A stretch of DNA of 64,000 nucleotides, from positions 298,245 to 362,244 of the forward strand of contig NW_003314338.1 in NCBI RefSeq assembly GCF_000143415.4, in the 5' to 3' direction. Below, in pieces: positions 1 to 10,457 of this stretch. Each line of letters opens with the position of its first letter. Positions within the stretch are counted from its first letter, which is position 1. The stretch comes from Selaginella moellendorffii. Taxonomy: Eukaryota > Streptophyta > Lycopodiopsida > Selaginellales > Selaginellaceae. Both the position numbers and the translations under genes were made by a program. Below the pieces are notes generated by a model, which was given only the letters and a program-made list of their open reading frames with translations, was not told the origin of the DNA and ran no database searches.

Positions 1-767
1 ACCAAATCACACAAGAATCTTGATCCCTCAAATTTCAGAAAAATAATTTATTCTCTATATGCTGTTTTGATAGTCTTGTGGTGCCCAGTTTGTGCACTTT
101 GATGATGATGCTCCACGCTCCACACTCAAATTTTGCCTTTAATTAACTCATAAAAACAAGGTTTTGGGGATGGGCATGGCCAGGTGGCCTTGGAACTCTC
201 ACCGCCTCTGCCAAGCGTATCCAGAAGTAGCTCACAGAGATTATCACTAATCCACCAGAGAATTGTCCAAGGGGCAATAATCTCCACGAGTGGGTCTCCA
301 TAATCGTCAGTCCATCAGGTAGACTTCTTAGCTCAATTCTCATCTTTTGACGGAAATCTTATTTTTCTTGCAGGATCATCTTATCAAGGTGGTATTTATT
401 TCCTCGACATGCAATTATCCATTGAAGCCTCCCAAGGTAATGTGGAAAGGAGGAAGAATTCAAAGAACTTATCTCTTGCCAGAAAATGTAGGTGGTGTTT
501 AGAATGCAAATCTATCACTGCAACATTCATTCCAGCAGACAGATCTTCCTGAAAATTCTCGAGGAGCATTGGAGTCCAGCTCTTACAATCTCCAAAGTTT
601 TTGTTTCAATTTGGGCATTGCTGGGCAAGCCAGATCCTTGTGTCGTTTTTCTTGAACTTATTTCTGTTTTTTTGTTCCTTGTATTTGATCCTTTGATGGG
701 AAGTATCACCTGCAAATATTTGTCTGAAATGCTGGTAGCACCTGAAAGTTGTGACAGAAAGGGAGCT
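1..767. other. No gene recognised at the left edge
   Basis: I find no convincing coding exon, RNA gene or repeat here. Short open frames exist on both strands but none has a recognisable motif. The stretch may be intron or 3' flank of the tetratricopeptide-like exon just to its right, which reads leftward. Confidence 0.3.
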
Positions 768-1040
768 TCAGGGAGATCTTTTTGAACAGGTCCAAGCGCT
801 TTCTGTTTCAGGTTCTAGAGCAGAGCTTTTAGCTTTTTGCACCACCTCCATCGTGGCCTGGAGATTCGAGAGTTCCATGTGTGCTATCCCGGTCAAGGTG
901 AGAAGGTTGGTGCTCAACAAATCGAGCTTCCTGGACAGCTCCATAGCCTCCTTGTAGTATTGCAGTGCTCTCTCAGGCTTCTTGTGCCATATAAGCTGTG
1001 AGCAAAGGTCCATCTTTGTGTTCATCACCAGCTTCTCCAC
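768..1040 (-). CDS. Possible tetratricopeptide-repeat exon, partial
   Basis: A minus-strand open stretch of 90 codons has the periodicity of tetratricopeptide (TPR) helices. It contains a segment reading PERALQYYKEAMELSRKL, the usual TPR pattern of small and aromatic residues, and a second helix pair around LTGIAHMEL. TPRs form alpha-helical protein-binding scaffolds. The segment lies at the window edge with no clear splice partners, so start and end are frame limits rather than proven exon limits. It could be a fragment of a kinesin-light-chain-like or other TPR gene, or a decayed copy. The family call rests only on the repeat pattern seen by eye. Confidence 0.3.
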   Translation of the reverse strand: MEKLVMNTKMDLCSQLIWHKKPERALQYYKEAMELSRKLDLLSTNLLTLTGIAHMELSNLQATMEVVQKAKSSALEPETESAWTCSKRSP

Positions 1041-1469
1041 TCCTGGGACTCAGTCATAGGTGGTGATAGTGACCTTCAGCTCTTCTCCTTATCGAGTAGT
1101 TGATGTGATCATGCCACCATCAAAAACAGCAACTTAAACTCAAGAAAGTTCCTCAAAGAAAAAACCTTGGCAAGGCACACTCGAGCTCTTGGCGAGAGCT
1201 CTCAATTATATCTTGGCAGTTGAGAGGAGGAGCACCCTAGGAGGAGTCTCGCATTCCCTAGGGCATAGCAGATGGCTCTAGCTTTGAGGAGGAGTCACCA
1301 GGGAGGCAGAGGGACCATGAGCAGCACCAAGACTTTTGTGCTTAAGAGAGTTTTGCTTGAGTTTTGTCTTGTATTATTTTTAGTCCTTAAGGGACATGGG
1401 GAATGTACATACATATTTATCTAGGTGAGAGCTCTCAAAGGATTGGTGGAAGCATCTAGATTAAAGTGT
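1041..1469. other. Unassigned spacer
   Basis: No coding or repeat feature could be supported between the TPR-like exon and the start of the first LARD remnant. Confidence 0.3.
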
Positions 1470-2120
1470 TGTGAGACACAAATCCCTAAGCCCCAAAGTG
1501 GAGTTGAAAGGGTGCCATATGGTAGTGGTTAAAGTGGAAGTCTAAGAAGCATATAATGTTGGGATCAAAAGCTTTGACTTGGGAAATTGAGAATGAGAGT
1601 GGAACTCCAAACAAAGTGCTTAAGGAATGAGCACAAAATAATTGGTGAATGACTCTTTAGAAAAGGGCACAAGAAGGACTAATATATGGCAAGTGTCATG
1701 ACATATGAAAGTGTCAGAAATAAATCCAAAAAGGAGTCTAGGAAGGATTCCGAGAAGGAGTTTGAGATGGAGATCAAGAAAGAGTCCAAGAAAGAGTCTG
1801 AGATGGAGTTCGAGAAGGAGTCCAAAAAGGAGATGGAGTCTGAGATGGAATCCAATATGGACCTAAGATGGAGTTTGAGATAGAGTTCAAGGTAGAACCC
1901 GAAAAGGAGTATGAGATGGACTTCAGATGGACCTGAGAGGAAGTCCAAGATAAACCTGAGATGGAGTTCGAGATGGACCCAATATGGACCCGAGATGGAG
2001 ACTAGTGTGACCAAGGAAAGCTATACCCATGTGTTGGGTGATGATATAACTACTCAGGAGTGCAAGGTTAGAGTGAATACAAACAAATAAGCAGGTTAGC
2101 TTGGTGAAGTGTTAAACAAG
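1470..2120 (+). mobile_element. LARD-A: left LTR remnant (old copy)
   Basis: The segment begins with TGTGAGACACAAATCCCTAA, close to the start of the intact LARD LTRs at 10122 and 19171. It continues through a shortened, degenerate GAG-type minisatellite (about 1735-1990) and a piece of the post-minisatellite LTR. It then jumps straight into internal LARD sequence, so the end of this LTR, the primer-binding site and about 1 kb of internal DNA are missing. Its greater divergence shows it is older than the copies at 10 and 19 kb. Confidence 0.75.
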
Positions 2121-3795
2121 AGATAAGGCCTTGAAGTCAAGTTAGTTGGTTCATGAGAACCCTTTGCCAAAGGAATTTCAATAGAAATGGGATTGGTATA
2201 GCCTAAGCTGGAAAGTATTTAATTTGACCCAAATAATTATGGATATGTGGAAGCACTAGTAATGAGTTGTAGGACTTGACGACTATGAGGCAACTAAGCA
2301 AAATATATAGTATAATTGATTAAATTGGTGGAAGTCAACTTCCCAAGATGTTTTATTGGGATGAGAAGGAATATAGATATATCTTTTGAGGGATAAATTA
2401 CTTATGTTGCGATATAGTAAGTCTACTCATTGTTAAAAAAGTCCATCATTGGGATACCTAAGCACTCTTAAACACCCAGGAAGTAGTGTTGGGTATCATG
2501 AGGGCATTAGATAAAGCTCCAAGGACAGTCCCTAAAGAATAATGAATATAAGGGCTATCCAATGTCCAAAGTTGCAGAAAGCTAGAGACTGAAGAAATCC
2601 ATCTATCCAAAATTGGACAAATCCAAAAAGGATTTTGGTTAGGCTAGTGAGGGGCACACAAAGGCCCATAAGTAGCAAAGTTAATCCCAGTATGTGGGAT
2701 TACAAGGTGAGTATATTCGATTTGAGGAACCACTCCTTAGGCCATTGGGTAACTTCATCTCTAATAATATTTGATAAGGAATAATAGAATGTGTAAAGTT
2801 ATTTTCCTAGCTTAGAGGAAGAATAACCAAAAAGAACGTGTAAAGCCGAAAGTCATTAAAAAGAGGATAAAATTGAACCATAGGAATGAAAGGGTATAGC
2901 CAAGGGTGGTCATGCAAGTTGAGAGTGGAGAATCAAGTAGATGGTTAAAGATGTTGCTCTTACTAATTAAGGAGCCATAAAAAATCTAAAGTGTTATGGC
3001 AGTTGGAAAACTTGTGAAATGAGAAACCTTAGCAAGATAAGGGAAAGGATCCTTTCAAGGTTCCCAAAGACAATTCTAGGTAAGTTAGTACCTAGAAAAA
3101 CAAAGGTAAATGGTTTATAGGAATATACAAAATCATAGCAAAAGTGTGGTCTTCAAGTTTGCAATGAGGCAAGGCTATCAAAGTTAGGGAATTAGTTCCT
3201 AAGTGTTCAAAGAGATGGCTTTAAATGAAAATCAAGGGTTAAAGACTTTTACACTTATGTATGAAACCATATTACATTAGTCAGGGTGTCTTGCTAAGTG
3301 AGATTGGCAAGTCAGGGGAACAAAGACCCTATTTGAAGGTGTTGCTTTCTAAAAGGGGTGGCCCATGAGGCTAAGCATGGAGGAGTCTATGCATGACACA
3401 AACTTGTTAAATGAGAGGAGTTACCAATTCAGAGGAACTAAGTTCGTAAACTGTAATCTATAGCATGCTTTGGGTCTAAGTTGGTGCACTGGCGTGGGGA
3501 GTCATGCCAAGCATTCTAGATGATGTTGTCCATAGATGCATATACAGAGGTTGGGTTTGAGTCCCAACCTCTAGTGCTTGGGTTTGAGTTCTAACTCACT
3601 AGAGTGTGGCGATGGTTTAGAATATGAGGACACTCCTTTTTTGGTGGTTATAGACTCTCAGTAAAGAGATTGGCTTGAGAACACCACAAAGCGGGGAATG
3701 CTTTAAAGTCATGATGCACGGTTAAATTGCCTAGTGTGAAAGCTCGGCATATATAACTTGAACACTTTGGTGCAAGTGGCACCAAAGACATAGTC
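2121..3795 (+). mobile_element. LARD-A internal region, left part
   Basis: This stretch runs parallel to the internal region of the 19-kb element (roughly its 21900-23620 segment), with many substitutions and small indels. Shared landmarks include the run of CCAAGTGG/AAGCCC-type phrases, the doubled GGTTTGAGT motif near 3550-3600 (B-box-like GGTTCGAGTCC in the younger copy) and the phrase GTGCAAGTGGCACCAA at about 3771-3787. No protein gene is visible. It is interrupted at about 3795 by a chromovirus and resumes at about 6387. Confidence 0.7.
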
Positions 3796-4130
3796 TTATA
3801 GGCACCTATAATGAGTTGCTAAAGGTGCAATGTTTCACCAAAGGATTGAGCTTAGTGGATGTGCAATAGAAGGTCAAGAAGGATTTTCCAGCAACATTGA
3901 CTGATGCTATCACTAAGGCTCAAATCTTTTCGCCCAAACCATCGGTTAACTTGGTCAACTTTGGTCAAAAGGATGGTCTTTGGGGTGGTCAACGTGATGA
4001 CCAACCCACCAATACTTCATCTTTGGGGAAGGAAAGGCCGTTGTTTCGTTGTAGATCGAAGAGTGGAGATGGTAATGAGGCAAAAAGACATTGGTTGGAC
4101 CAATGAGAGAAGGACAAGGTGGAGGGCAAT

Positions 4131-4172
4131 TGTTTTCATTGCCACAGGGCGGGACATCAAAGCAAGGATTGT
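4131..4172 (+). pseudogene. gag: Gag CCHC zinc knuckle of the chromovirus
   Basis: Read in the frame starting at 4131, the DNA encodes a zinc knuckle with spacing C-x2-C-x4-H-x4-C (CFHCHRAGHQSKDC). This is the nucleic-acid-binding motif of retroelement Gag. The surrounding gag is truncated and not continuous with the pol remnants downstream. Confidence 0.75.
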
Positions 4173-4490
4173 TCTAAAGGGGTCAATGAATGATAAGATG
4201 ACTGTGGTGGAAATTATAGGCAATAATGTGAGTGATAATTTTTTGAGGGTTGTATTGCTTCAAGTTAGACATTCTCTTGCATTCATGAGCTATAAGTTTG
4301 ATGCCACATAGTGGAATTGGCCTACTTGAGACAAGGAGTTGTATGTTGTGATTGTTGTTGTGAAGGAATGATGACATTATCTGTATGGATTGGACTTCCA
4401 TGTGGATTCAGACCATCAATCTCTCCAATATTCAGTCGATAAAAGGATCTTCGAGGCTGCCTTGCTCATTGGCAAGAGTTCCTGCAGGAA

Positions 4491-4829
4491 ATGTCTGTTA
4501 AGATTTGGTACAAGCATGGAGGTGACAATAAGGTGGCTAATGCATTATCCAGGTTGGTAAATTCTATCTTGTTCATGAAGCTACCCAACGATCTCTTGGA
4601 TGATCTTAAGGAGTTTGCTGACTTCGACTCCTTTATCACTAATATTTGCGTGAAGGTTTTGATGAGGGACGCCTCTACAGATTTGAAGGGTGACAGGTTT
4701 GTGTCATTTCAAATACAAGATGGAATCCTGGTGAAGGGATGTATAGTGGTTCCTTGTGTTGACAAACTCATCAAACGAATTTTGGTTGAGTGTCATGATG
4801 TTGGTGAAGAGGCATTTCTTTTGGCCTAG
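4491..4829 (+). pseudogene. pol: Chromovirus RNase H end and integrase zinc region, broken
   Basis: An open stretch begins just upstream of a segment ending in KVANALSRL, equivalent to the VADALSR end of gypsy RNase H. It continues into the linker and the start of the integrase zinc-binding region (DGILVKG, then LVECHDVG where the His residues lie). The reverse transcriptase palm that should precede it is absent, so this protein cannot replicate anything. The frame stops at 4829 and the C-x2-C half (CLICQ) lies after a further frame change. Confidence 0.65.
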
Positions 4830-4951
4830 AATGAATTCAGATGTCAAGATGTACGTGGTTGTTTGATATGCCAAGCAGTCAAAGTAGATCATAAGAAGCT
4901 CGCTGGCCTCTATATCCTTTACGTGTACCCGAGAATAAGTAGGATAGTATC

Positions 4952-5529
4952 TTGATGGACTTTATCACTGGTTTGCCCAAAACCTTTCGAGGAAATGATG
5001 CCATTTGGGTTGTTGTGGATTGTTTGACGAAGATGGATCACTTCTTCCCCATGAAAACGACAATAAAAGCTTTTGACCTTGCTCAGTTGTTTGTAGACCG
5101 GTTATTCAGTCTCTATGGTTTGCTGGGTGACATTGTGAGTGATCAAGATCCCACGTTCACATCCAAGTTTTGACAAACGGTTTTCAGAAGCTAGAGACTA
5201 AGTTGAGCATGAGTAGTGGTGAGCATCCACAATCAGATGGGTAGACAGAGTGCATGAATCAGCTACTAGAAGATATATTGAGGTCTTTTGTGGGAAACTT
5301 GAGTCGATAGGGAGTATAGGAGAAGTACTTGCCTTTACTTGAATTTGCTCACAATAGCACTCATCAATCAGCTATTGGTATGTCTCCCTTTATAGCGATG
5401 TATGGCTATGAGCCTAAGTCTCCTATGAGTTTGAATTTGGCTTTGGTTTGGGTACCTCATGCTTGTGATTTCCTGGAAGATATGCAAGACAAGCTTGAGT
5501 TGGAAAAGTTGAACATGAGGCAAGCTTAA
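4952..5529 (+). pseudogene. pol: Chromovirus integrase catalytic core, interrupted by stops
   Basis: The core begins at MDFITGLP, with the first catalytic Asp at about 4958. It contains the second Asp region VSDQDPTF near 5137 and, after stops at about 5171 and 5243, the HPQSDG...TEC segment where the third acidic residue lies. It continues into the LEFAHNSTHQS segment. A D,D-x35-E integrase would insert the element's cDNA. At least three in-frame stops show that this copy is dead. Confidence 0.75.
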
Positions 5530-5544
5530 GAGCGAGACAAAAGA

Positions 5545-6027
5545 TTGGCTGATGAGCATTATCATCATCAAGAGTACAAAGTTGGTGATAAGGTTTTCCT
5601 TAAGCTGTCAGATGCACAACGGTCTCTGAAAGGACGTGGCAATGCTGAGTTGTCTCCATGGTATTGTGGACCTTGGACAATTTTACAGCATGTAGGGGAT
5701 CTTGCATACACTTTGGACTTGCCAGTTAGTTCAAAGATTCATCCATCGTTCCATGTGAGCAAGCTTAAAGCATGTTTGCACTCTGGTGATGTCGTGGATC
5801 AATCCATCATCGAGGTCCCAGAGATTGATCTAGAGAAGGCTAGTCCGACCAATATTCTTGCTCAAAGATTGGTGAAAACATGCCGAAAGACAACTAGGGA
5901 GTTGTTAGTTCAGTGGAATGATTATTCCATGGACGAAGCTACATGGGAAACTGAGGATGATGTGAAGAGAGTGTTTCTGAGTTTTGGCTATAACTTGTAT
6001 GAAATTCCTGAGGAAGGGGAAAATTGA
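5545..6027 (+). pseudogene. pol: Chromovirus integrase C-terminus with chromodomain
   Basis: This 160-codon open stretch holds the GPY/F-type region (GPWTILQHVG), the conserved IHPSFHVSKLK segment, and then a C-terminal chromodomain at about 5842-5973 with the signature WNDYSMDEATWE. A chromodomain at this place defines chromoviruses, where it steers integration to particular chromatin. The reading frame ends naturally at 6027, about 230 bases before the polypurine tract, which is normal for the family. The frame is intact but cut off from the damaged core upstream. Confidence 0.85.
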
Positions 6028-6260
6028 GTTATATAGCCATATTGCTATATGATTTGAGCCATTTGTTCTATTCTCATTCTCTTGTTTCCATGACCATATT
6101 GTCATGTGAGAAAGCCATATTGCTTTCTTTATTTTGTGGCTGTTTGTCGCAACGTTGGTGTTGTTGTTTGCACATCTTTTCTCCATGGCTATATTGCCTT
6201 AGACTCCCTTCATATGAGGTTCATTTAGCTTCTCAAGGCTGCCATATGTGGCTGGGTCAT

Positions 6261-6386
6261 GAAGGAGGGGAGAATGACATGAACCATAGGAATATTCTAA
6301 TAATATTCCATGGCCTATGGGATTTAAGGCCGTAACGCCTTAAGGGTTGGGAGGTTGGCCTAGGGTTTGCTCTCCTATTCATTTCA
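6261..6386 (+). mobile_element. Chromovirus polypurine tract and candidate short 3' LTR
   Basis: A purine run GAAGGAGGGGAGAA at 6261-6274 is followed at once by TGACATGAACC, the expected layout of a polypurine tract and LTR start. LARD sequence resumes after ...ATTTCA, giving a TG...CA segment of about 112 bp. That is short for a gypsy LTR, so it may be internally deleted. The matching 5' LTR is not present. Confidence 0.45.
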
Positions 6387-6791
6387 TGATGGATGAGATG
6401 GGGACACCCAATCTCAATTGCTATGCACCTTTGGCTAGAAGGGCTGACTTGGGCACACCACCAAGTGTGGGGGATGCTCCTAGGGTTATAATCAATAATT
6501 TAAAGGTTTGGAAGACCTAATACCTAATGGCAGACTTATTAAGATAGATCACTAAGTGATCTTGTGGCTAAATAAAGACAAGGTCCTTATTTGGTGAAGG
6601 AATAAAATTTCCTAATTCAAAGTGTTGACTTGAACTATTAATAATGGTGTGACTTGGTCAAGGTGATCAAGTGGGAAGGACATATAAGGAATGAGTTGTG
6701 CAATGCGATGGCATACTGAGTCCAAAAAAGTAGTTTCTAGGAAAGACCCATAGGAGGGTCACAAAGTTGGATAGAGCCCATAACAGAAAAT
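6387..6791 (+). mobile_element. LARD-A internal region, right part
   Basis: From GATGAGATGGGGACACCCAA onward the sequence again follows the internal region of the 19-kb LARD (equivalent to about 23630-24030). It then skips about 850 bp of internal DNA and joins directly to the right LTR at 6792. This shows that the chromovirus split a pre-existing LARD. Confidence 0.75.
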
Positions 6792-8345
6792 TGTGAGACA
6801 CAAAATCCCTAGGCCCCAAAGTGGAGCCGAAAGGGTGCCACGTGGTAGTGGCCGAAGCAAAAGCCAAACGAGCGTAACACGTTTGGACTAAAAGGCTCCG
6901 ACTTGAAAGGTCGAGAGCGGGAGTGGAACTCCCAACGGAGTGCTCAAGAAACGAGCATGAAGCGGGCAATAAGCGAGGCTCCGAAAAGGGACCCAAAAGG
7001 ACCAACACATCATATGAGACGGAGTCCGAGATGGAGTCCGAGATGGTGTCTGAGATGGAGCAAGACGGAGTCCAAGATGGACTGAGACAGAGTCCAAGAT
7101 GGAGTCCAAGATGGACCGAGACGGAGTCCGAGATGGAGTCCAAGATGGACCGAGACGGAGTCCGAGATGGAGTCTGAGATGGACCGAGACGGAGTTTGAG
7201 ATGGAGTCCGAGATGGAGTCTGAGATGGAGTCCAAGATGGACTGAGACGGAGTCCGAGATGGAGTCCAAGATGGCCGAGATGGAGTCCGAGATGGACTGA
7301 GATGGAGTCCAAGAATGGAGTCCGAGATGGACCGAGACAGAGTCCGAGAATGGAGTCCAAGATGGACCGAGACGGAGTCCGAGAATGGAGTCCGAGATGG
7401 ACTAAGACGGAGTCCAAGTCCGAGATGGACCCGAGATAGAATCGGAGATGGAGTATGAGAAGGACCCGAGATGGAGTCTGAGGTTGAGACTGAGACTGGG
7501 ACGGAGACGGAGACCGAGACCGGGACCGAGACCGAGACTGGGACCGAGACCGAGACCGAGACCGAGACCGGGACCTGAGCCCAAGTCCGAGTCCGATTTC
7601 AAGTCTGAGTCCAAGTCCGAGTCTGAGAGGGTGAAAGCCCAAAGCATTCGTCTCCCAGACCCTGGGGGGGTTTGGTGAGCTCCAAAAGTATAGTGAGAGG
7701 GAGGACTGTAATGGAGCCAGTTTGGCCTAGTAAGGCCAAACCTAGTGTTGGGTGATGAACTGACCACTGGGAAGTCCAAGACTAGAGTGAATACAAACTG
7801 ACAAGCGGGGTTGCTTGGTGAAGTATTCAAGAGCCAGCTCTAGTTCCCCTGGGAGATCGACTAGCCGATGCTCCCAGTCCAAGTGTGGGTGGCACTACCT
7901 ACTTGGATACCAAGTGTGGCTCAACGGAACCTCGCTCTAAGCACATAGCTAGAGCACCTAAAGGCGGAAGGTGGGGAGAGTAGCCACAGGGCTCGCGTAG
8001 GCCCACGGTATTCCAAAATGTTGTCCCAGAGTCCCAAATGGGGGAAAGGAGGAGGAGCAGTCCTCTAGTGTAGTGACTAAGGATACAATCACATGGTGAG
8101 GAAGTCCCAAAGGACCATGGGACTTAGTGGTTGGGCATGTGGGCCTTGATCTAGTGGCAATGTCGGCGAACATGGCTATGGACAGAAAAGGGACTTGGTA
8201 GGAACTAACAAAGGGATATTGGGGAAGGCTATTCCCCATGTCTGTAGGCATCCTAAGGATGCTAAGGAGTGGATTTGGGTTGACCACTCGTGGACGGATG
8301 GCCCAGTCTTGGAGAGATGGGATTGTGATGCAAGTGGTATTGGAA
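6792..8345 (+). mobile_element. LARD-A: right LTR, truncated at its 3' end
   Basis: The LTR starts with TGTGAGACACAAAATCCCTA. It contains a long minisatellite (about 7010-7625) and then the standard post-minisatellite block (GGTGAAAGCCCAAAG, CCAAAAGTATAGTG, CCCAGTCCAAGTGTGGG). It is lost at about 8345 (TGGTATTGGAACATTAG), where a minus-oriented minisatellite begins. About 250 bp of the LTR end is missing. The minisatellite holds long open frames in several frames on both strands, which I do not regard as genes. Confidence 0.8.
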
Positions 8346-9010
8346 CATTAGTGCCGATCTTAGTCTCAGTCTTGGTCTCAGTCTTGGTCTCGATTCCATC
8401 TCAGTTTCCATCTCGGGTCCATCTCAGACTCCATCTTGGGTCCATCTTAGACTCCATCTCGAGTCTATCTTAGACTTTATCTTGGGTCTATCTCGGGTCC
8501 ATCTCAGATTCCTTCTTGGACTCCTTCTCAGACTCCATCTTAGACTCCTTCTGAGGTCCCATCTCAGACTCATTCCAGACTCGATCTTGCCACTAGACTT
8601 TTATTCCTATCCTTTGATTGTGGCACTAAGCAACATAGGATCACCTCCATCCTTCGTCTTAGTCTTAGTCTCAGTCTTGGTCTCGGTTCCATCTTAGTCT
8701 CCATCTTGGGTCCATCTCAAACTCGATCTTGGGTCCATCTTGGACTCCATCTCAGGTCCATCTCAGACTCCATATTAGGTCCATCTCAGACTCCATCTCA
8801 GACTCCATCTCGGGTCCATCTCGGAGTCCATTTCAGAGCCATCTCAGACTCCATCTTGTACTCCATCTTGGGTCTATCTCAAACTCCATCTCAGACTCCT
8901 TCTTAGACACTCCTTCTCAAACTCCATCTCGAGTCCATCTTAGACTCCATCTTGAACTCCTTCTTAGACACTCCTTCTCAGACTCCATCTCAGGTCCATC
9001 TCGTATCTCT
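8346..9010 (-). repeat. Minus-oriented LARD minisatellite with an internal-region patch
   Basis: CATCTCGGACTC-type units are the reverse complement of the LARD minisatellite. A patch at about 8588-8665 (GCCACTAGAC..., ...GGCACTAAGCAACATAGGAT) matches the reverse complement of LARD internal sequence near 14440, so this is a rearranged fragment rather than a simple LTR. Several frames are open throughout because the unit lacks stop codons. Confidence 0.7.
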
Positions 9011-9360
9011 TTTTTAGAGACTCACTTATTGCTAGTGAATGCCCTTGAGGAACAATCTAGGGTGGAGGCCCAAGATCTATAAATAAGGTAGAGTAGGTCC
9101 AAGGACTTTTATTTGAACCAAGTGTCCACAAGAAAAAAAACTTAGAAAAGGAACTAAGACAACATTTTTGTGCTTACTCTCAATGGGAAGCGGTAAAAAG
9201 ATGATATCAGAAGAGGTTCTTTTTGGGATTCAACAAGTGTTAAGACTAATTTTAGGACACCATTCTAAAGGAATTGTTGGTAAGATTAAACCTTACCCAA
9301 CTGATAGAACATAAAATTGAATTGGGGGCTAACATAGTGGTCCATCTTGTAAGCCACAAA
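9011..9360 (+). other. Unassigned; TATA box and weak primer-site-like sequence
   Basis: TATAAATA occurs at 9078-9085, and about 120 bp later TGATATCAGAAGAG (9202-9215) weakly resembles the initiator-Met primer-binding site of plant LTR elements. This could be the end of an unrelated decayed LTR, but the second LTR is not found and there is no coding sequence to support it. Confidence 0.2.
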
Positions 9361-10121
9361 TTTTTCCTTTCCAATTTGCCAGCTTACCTCGTTTATCCGA
9401 CCAACACTGCCTTGGTTTTTGCTAAGTTCCCTCACCAAGGTTCCCGCCTATTGTACCAGCTCTTACTTGGTTCTACTTGGTTTCAACTACTTACTGCATG
9501 AGCAATGGAGCATTAGCCATCCATCCACGAATTCCCAAATCTCTCCCAATCCCCCTTCTCGGGCTAGACTGGACTTAAGGTTCAGCTACACTCCCTGTAG
9601 GCACAAGTAGCCAATCACACCAAGCCTCCAGGTTCCTAACATCCTTTGGTACAACAAGACTTGATCATGGGACCCTTTAAATCCCAAGCCTTGGGTGCAA
9701 CATTTGCTTCAGGACACCGGGGCGAAACACCATGGCCTAACGGCCTGGTATGGGTACCTCTACCCCCCCACTTCCATCCCGAAGGAAAGGCCCAAGCCCC
9801 TAAGAAGGGTGAGGACCAATGAGCCACAAGGTACTCAAGTAGGGCACCACTCCACATGAGCCAGGAGCACCGCAATCAGTTTCCCTTTCGGGAGTGGGAG
9901 CTACTCTTGAGCACTTCCTTGGGTGGCCCCTCCAGCACCACCTAAGTCCATGCTCACTCCCACCCAAGGCCCCTCGGCCCCAGTCTCAACCTCAAGTCAG
10001 TTTGGAAGCACCACTGGAGAGTTCCTTCAAGACTGGTTCCTGGACTTCACTATCCCTATTATACTTTTGAAACCCCTTGCAACCCCCCCCCCCCCACGCA
10101 TGCTTTTTGCTTTCACCCCTT
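9361..10121 (-). repeat. REP-B repeat, left arm, outer part
   Basis: This stretch is the reverse complement, with many substitutions, of the DNA right of the second LARD element (26557-27168), plus the short piece just left of that element. Matching phrases include GACTTGATCATGGGACCCT and the reverse complement of AAAACCAAGTAGTAATTGG. A run of 13 C residues lies at 10083-10095. LARD-1 interrupts this repeat at 10121/16988. No gene is supported in it. Confidence 0.75.
10117..10121. repeat. Target-site duplication of LARD-1, left copy
   Basis: CCCTT directly precedes the TG of the left LTR and is repeated exactly after the CA of the right LTR (16988-16992). Five bases is the usual staggered cut of LTR-retroelement integrases. 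Confidence 0.9.
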
Positions 10122-10425
10122 TGTGAGACACAAAATCCCTAGGCCCCAAAGTGGAGCCGGAAGGGCGCCACATGGTAGTGGCCGAAGCGAGAGCCAAACG
10201 AGCGTAACACGTTTGGACCAAAAGCTCCGACTTGAAAAGTCAAGAGCGGGAGTGGAACTCCCAACGAAGTGCTCGAGGAACGAGCACGAAGCGAGCAAAA
10301 GGCAAGGCTCCAAAAAGGGACCCGAGATGGACCCGAGATGGACCCGAGATGGAGTCCGAGATGGAGTCCGAGATGGAGTCCGAAGTCGAGACCGAGACCG
10401 GGACCGAGACCGAGATCGGGATCGG

Positions 10426-10457
<32 letters not shown>

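Larger units (their letters stand above)
3796..6386 (+). mobile_element. Ty3/gypsy chromovirus remnant nested in LARD-A
   Basis: A plus-strand gypsy element lies inside LARD-A, because LARD internal sequence matches up to about 3795 and resumes at about 6387. In order it shows a gag zinc knuckle (4131-4172), the end of an RNase H/connection region, an integrase zinc region and core, and an integrase C-terminus ending in a chromodomain. The 5' LTR, most of gag, protease and nearly all of reverse transcriptase are missing, and several stops and frame changes interrupt the rest. It is defective. The 5' limit is set only by loss of LARD similarity. No clean target duplication is visible (CATAG versus CATGA at the edges is only suggestive). 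Confidence 0.8.

Noticed and set aside
751-957. Plus-strand frame opposite the TPR-like exon
   Set aside because: It is the antisense shadow of the TPR-patterned minus frame and has no motif.
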